From: Verrucomicrobiota bacterium JB022
GTDB taxonomy: Bacteria > Verrucomicrobiota > Verrucomicrobiia > Opitutales > Oceanipulchritudinaceae
DNA length: 64,000 nt
Direction: 5' to 3'
Assembly: GCA_030673845.1 (NCBI GenBank)
Contig: JAUTCQ010000011.1
Location: 38,118 to 102,117 of the forward strand
Shown: one piece after another, positions 61,233-64,000 of the stretch
Numbering within the stretch: the first letter of the stretch is position 1
How the letters are laid out: every line of letters begins with the position of its first letter
Translations under genes and position numbers: made by a program
The notes under the pieces: model-generated
Told to the model about the DNA's origin: nothing
The model's input: only the letters and a program-made list of their open reading frames with translations
Database searches by the model: none

Positions 61233-62378
61233 ATGATCGCGCGCCCTCGTTCCATTTCATCCATTCTGGCCCTCAGTGCCGCCGTAGCGACCGGCGGCAG
61301 CTTACGGGCGGCTGAAATCACCCTCTCCAACGGCGACAAGCTGACCGGCGAAGTGCTCCGGATCGAAAACGAGACCGTCTACATCCTCTCGCCGATCCTT
61401 GGAGAAATCGCCATCCCCGACCTGGGGGTGACGATCGTCTACGGCGAAAACGAAAACGTGGTGGTGCCGCTCGACCAGACGCCTCCGCCCGCCGCCGAGC
61501 TCGTGGGCCCGGCCGAGCCGGAGGAGGACGCCGTCGTCACCGGCGAAGAAATTGCCCTGGCCGAGGCCGCCGCAGCGGAGCCCGCGCCCGAGCCCGCCAC
61601 CATCGTCGACCCGACCAGCGGCGCCCCCATCGGCCAAGACGACTTGAAGCAGCTGGAAGAAGTCTGGTGGCACCCGCAACACCTCTTTGCCTGGCTGCGC
61701 CCTTATTATCCGCTCGCAGCCTGGAACAACAGCATCGACGTGGGCCTGACGCTGGAGGACAACAAGACGGACAAGACCAAGATCCTGCTCGCGCTTGAAA
61801 CCAAACGGAAGTTTACCGACATCGAGCTGACCCTCTACGGTCAGTATCGCTACGACCAGAGCAAGACGCAAGAGGGCGTTACCAGCACGACCGAGGATAA
61901 GTTCGAGACGTATTTCCGCTACCGGCACGACATCTCCGACCGCCTCTTCTTTCAGAGCCGCACCGATTACAAGACCGATGCCGTCTCCGCCATCGACTAT
62001 GAGGTGCAGGAAAATCTGGGGGTTGGTTATCGCTGGCTCGACTCCGAACGCTGGAAGGCCTCGATCACGCCTTCGGTCGGTTACCAGCTGCGCAAATACA
62101 CCGTGCAGGAAGACGACGACCAAGCCATTGCCACGCTTTTCCAGGATCTGGAATACCAGATCAGCAGCCGCCTGAAGTTCAAGGAAAGTGCGACCTACAA
62201 GGCCAACCTCCAGAACATGGAGGACTACTCCCTCGATTTTATCGCCGAGCTGGAAAACCGCCTCGCCGCCTACCTCAACCTCAAGCTGCGCTACGAGTGG
62301 CACTTCGACCAGGCCATCGACGGTCGTATCGAAAAGGATCAGAAGATCTTCAACGTCACGATGGGCGCAGATTTTTAG
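61233..62378 (+). CDS. DUF481 family outer-membrane protein
   Basis: 381 residues. ATG 61233 starts the signal peptide MIARPRSISSILALSAAV (cleavage near SLRA); an in-frame TTG at 61215 is less likely. The mature N-terminus (about 30-80; EITLSNGDKLTGEVLRIENETVYI) is a small SH3/LSm-like domain, followed by an acidic Ala/Pro/Glu linker (about 90-130) and a DUF481 beta-barrel (about 165-381) with repeated amphipathic strands, ending FNVTMGADF with a C-terminal aromatic residue typical of outer-membrane proteins. Function unknown; related proteins are outer-membrane barrels induced by salt or acid. It is monocistronic. Confidence 0.88.
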   Translation: MIARPRSISSILALSAAVATGGSLRAAEITLSNGDKLTGEVLRIENETVYILSPILGEIAIPDLGVTIVYGENENVVVPLDQTPPPAAELVGPAEPEEDAVVTGEEIALAEAAAAEPAPEPATIVDPTSGAPIGQDDLKQLEEVWWHPQHLFAWLRPYYPLAAWNNSIDVGLTLEDNKTDKTKILLALETKRKFTDIELTLYGQYRYDQSKTQEGVTSTTEDKFETYFRYRHDISDRLFFQSRTDYKTDAVSAIDYEVQENLGVGYRWLDSERWKASITPSVGYQLRKYTVQEDDDQAIATLFQDLEYQISSRLKFKESATYKANLQNMEDYSLDFIAELENRLAAYLNLKLRYEWHFDQAIDGRIEKDQKIFNVTMGADF

Positions 62379-62436
62379 CGCCTCAATATGCCGCCGTAGC
62401 ACCCATCCAGGGTGCAAATTCTGGTTCGGCTCTTGT

Positions 62437-62473
62437 CCGGTGGTGTCGGACGCAAAGCGTCCGATACCACCGG
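62437..62473. repeat. Palindromic repeat, 17-bp stem
   Basis: CCGGTGGTGTCGGACGC (62437-62453) and GCGTCCGATACCACCGG (62457-62473) pair with one G-T around AAA. No T-run follows. It resembles a common interspersed palindrome type (TCGGACGC...GCGTCCGA) in related genomes (general knowledge), and it lies just upstream of the IS110 element. Confidence 0.75.
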
Positions 62474-62520
62474 CTTGTAGGTTGGGCTCGATTTCAGTTT
62501 TGGGGTCCTCAACTCGCATC

Positions 62521-62770
62521 ACTTTTGTGCGGGTAAGACTCGAAGCTGGCTCTTAGCCTGGCAGGCTCAAGAGCGCCAGGAACCCGGGAGCGGATGGCCA
62601 TCCGCTCCCGGGCCCTCCGGATGAGATCGTCTATTACAGGCTCAGACGTCCTTTGGGACCGTCTGCCCCTTAGCTTAGATCCTCCGGAGGTTCCTGGCTT
62701 GATCTCGAACAGTTGCCTGAGCCCATGAGGTTAGCCCATGGAGCTCGTCTCTACAAGCCTGAGCATCAAG
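62521..62770 (+). ncRNA. Structured IS110 upstream region, candidate bridge RNA
   Basis: This 250-base region before the IS110 transposase has no open frame but is rich in stems: CCTGGC/GCCAGG (62557-62562, 62575-62580), a perfect 30-base palindrome (62583-62612), an AGACG-TCC/GGA-CCGTCT hairpin (62646-62666) and CCTCCGGAGG (62681-62690). IS110-group elements are known to encode a bridge RNA in the non-coding end upstream of the transposase, with internal loops that pair to target and donor DNA. The boundaries given are approximate and the loops have not been assigned. Confidence 0.4.
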
Positions 62771-62772
62771 CC

Positions 62773-63725
62773 ATGACATCCTCACCCACTCAATCTTACG
62801 TTTACCTCGCCGTGGATGTGGCCAAAGGGGGCCTTGAGGTCCTGACCGCCGCACCACAGGCCGTTTCTTTGCCACACGACGAGCAGGGCCTCGCCCAGCT
62901 CGTCGCCCTGGCCCAGCAAGAACAAGCGCGCACCGGCCAGGTGGCGCTGGTCGTGTTCGAGCCCACCGGCGGCGATGAGCGCACCGTGCAAGCCGCCCTG
63001 ACCAACGCCGGGCTGCTCTGGGCCTGCGTGCCCGCCAAACGCATCCGTGCCCATGGCGAAGCCCTCGGCTGGCGGGCCAAGACCGACCGCATCGACGCCC
63101 GCAAGATCCTCGACTACGCGCAGCACTACCGCCCGGAGCCCACGCGCCTGCCGGGGGCCGAACAGACCGAACTGCGCGCGTTGATGGATCGCCGCCGCAA
63201 GCTCATCCACTACCGCAGCTGCGAGCAGATGCTGCTCGACAAGTGCACCGCCTTTGAAAGGCCGTGGATCGAGCGCAGCATCGGCGAGCTGCAAGCCCAG
63301 ATCGATGCCCTGGAAAGCGCCATGGACGAGCTTCTGGCCAAAAGCTCGGATCTGGCCGCACGCGACCAGCTCCTGCGCACCATCAAGGGAGTGGGCAAAG
63401 TCGCCTCATGGACCATCCTGGCCTACATGGCAGAAATCGCCACCGTCAGCCGCCAACGCGCCGCCGCCCTGGCCGGCCTCGCACCCTATAATCAGGACAG
63501 CGGCCAAAAACAGGCCGCTCACATCAGCGGCGGGCGCCCCGTCGTGCGCCAAGGACTCTACATGGCAGCCATCGCCGCCGTGCGACCCAATCTACCCTCA
63601 AAGCCTTCAATCAACGCCTGCGCAAAAAAGGCAAACCCGCCAAAGTCGCCCTCGTCGCCGTCATGAGAAAACTCCTCCTCCACATGCGCGCAATCCTCGT
63701 ACAATACGAAAAAACACTTGCCTGA
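62773..63725 (+). pseudogene. IS110-family transposase with a frameshift near its C-terminus
   Basis: The N-terminal RuvC-like DEDD domain is clear (YLAVDVAKGGLEV; VVFEPTGGDERTV; RAKTDRIDARKILDYA), as is the C-terminal serine-containing domain (LLRTIKGVGKVASWTILAYMAEI; LAGLAPYNQDSGQKQAAHISGGRPVVRQGLYMAA). After AAIAAVR, near 63588, the frame changes: the expected family ending (LKAFNQRLRKKGKPAKVALVAVMRK split here for length) continues in the frame ending at 63725, while the original frame stops at 63666. One base appears to be missing. Catalytic segments precede the shift, so residual activity is possible. ATG at 62773 is the likely start; in-frame codons upstream overlap the structured region. 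Confidence 0.85.
62773..63725 (+). mobile_element. IS110-family insertion sequence (coding core; ends undefined)
   Basis: The transposase identifies the family. IS110 elements lack clear terminal inverted repeats and target duplications, so the ends cannot be placed from one copy; the left end probably lies between 62474 and 62560 and the right end shortly after 63725. Palindromic repeats at 62437-62473 and 63747-63763 flank it. Confidence 0.7.
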
Positions 63726-63746
63726 AAATACAGTTGCTAAGTGATG

Positions 63747-63763
63747 GCATCCCTCCGGGATGC
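63747..63763. repeat. Short palindrome downstream of IS110 transposase
   Basis: GCATCCC-TCC-GGGATGC, a perfect 7-bp stem. No T-run follows. The downstream stretch to about 63860 is rich in further short GC-rich inverted pieces (AGCCAGAGGCT, ACCCCGGGT-like), as in composite interspersed repeats. Confidence 0.6.
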
Positions 63764-63924
63764 TGCATTATCTAGCAAGCCAGAGGCTTGCACCCCTTAG
63801 CGCGGGGTTGATCTCCGCACCAGCGGGACGATACCCCGGGTTAGTTCTCCTCCGCGAATGCACCCCTTCAGAGATCTCTGCAAAAGAAGTACCTTTTGAG
63901 TTCTGGATCTGCTAGAGTGTGTGG

Positions 63925-64000
63925 ATGGAAGGCAAACCGAGCGATCAACGGAGCTTTTTTGAGGTATTGTCGGAGGATCGTGGTCGTGGGAATCGTGTGC
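63925..64000 (+). CDS. Possible start of a gene running off the right edge
   Basis: ATG at 63925 opens a frame of 25 codons (MEGKPSDQRSFFEVLSEDRG onward) to the window end. It is AT-richer upstream and has a weak purine-rich leader. The protein cannot be recognised from so few residues. Confidence 0.3.
   Translation, partial: MEGKPSDQRSFFEVLSEDRGRGNRV

Noticed and set aside
63580..63600. Programmed ribosomal frameshifting in the IS110 transposase
   Set aside because: No slippery A-run or heptamer at the shift point, and IS110 transposases are normally single-frame.
63747..63763. Hairpin as transcription terminator of the IS110 transposase
   Set aside because: No T-run follows and the sequence matches a common interspersed palindrome type.

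Overview
The window is about 63% GC and densely coded. It looks like a chromosomal segment of a free-living, polysaccharide-degrading member of the Verrucomicrobiota, most likely class Opitutae. Supporting this are large TonB-dependent receptors with no SusD partner, several proteins ending in PEP-CTERM sorting tails, a DUF6515 protein, many secreted glycan-active enzymes, aromatic-rich C-terminal tails of unknown role, and short interspersed palindromic repeats of several families. Most start codons lack a recognisable Shine-Dalgarno sequence and many are preceded by a pyrimidine-rich CTCC-type leader. The assignment is inferred from gene content; no rRNA or phylogenetic marker tree was available.

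Region by region: 1-8331 is a glucan-utilisation locus on the minus strand (secreted PF10091/GH144-type enzyme, GH31 alpha-glucosidase, LacI-type regulator, TonB receptor running off the left edge), with TTGCA-type inverted repeats in front of the enzymes and the receptor. 8621-12176 holds a DUF6515 protein and a large secreted metallophosphoesterase preceded by a strong hairpin next to its start codon. 12545-20130 is a second saccharide locus: GH5 endoglucanase, GPH sugar:cation symporter, TonB receptor and a divergent XylR-like regulator. 20134-26557 has a 2-hydroxyacid dehydrogenase, three small uncharacterised genes and a lysS-lolC/E-lolD operon. 26765-33145 has a tandem pair of PEP-CTERM proteins, a phosphodiesterase-TPR-sulfotransferase fusion and two secreted propeller-like proteins.

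33234-40623 looks like a nitrogen-control block: an orphan NtrC-type sigma54 activator, an M50 protease overlapping glnE, and glnA with an intact adenylylation tyrosine. A sigma54-like -24/-12 promoter lies upstream of glnA, and a nearly identical 16-bp dyad occurs both in front of glnA and in the regulator/protease intergenic region. 40714-45026 has a rhomboid protease, a PfkB sugar kinase, a PAP2 phosphatase and an ArnT-like membrane glycosyltransferase. 45098-50506 has a GxxExxY remnant with a GCAGATG repeat, a beta-helix/ricin-domain protein, an ankyrin protein and a secreted pectinesterase. A tRNA-Ala(GGC) gene lies at 50738-50813.

51008-56768 is a uronate-type catabolic cluster: KDPG aldolase divergent from an XRE-cupin regulator, followed by a GH88-type unsaturated glucuronyl hydrolase, a TIM-barrel isomerase/epimerase, a Gfo/Idh/MocA oxidoreductase and an SDR. 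With the pectinesterase and beta-helix protein it suggests pectin or other uronic-acid polymer use, with a possible oxidative glycoside-cleaving step. 56853-62378 holds a dCache chemoreceptor, a PEP-CTERM 5'-nucleotidase-like protein and a DUF481 outer-membrane protein. The right end carries an IS110-family insertion sequence with a frameshifted transposase and a highly structured upstream non-coding region, a candidate bridge RNA, set among palindromic repeats.
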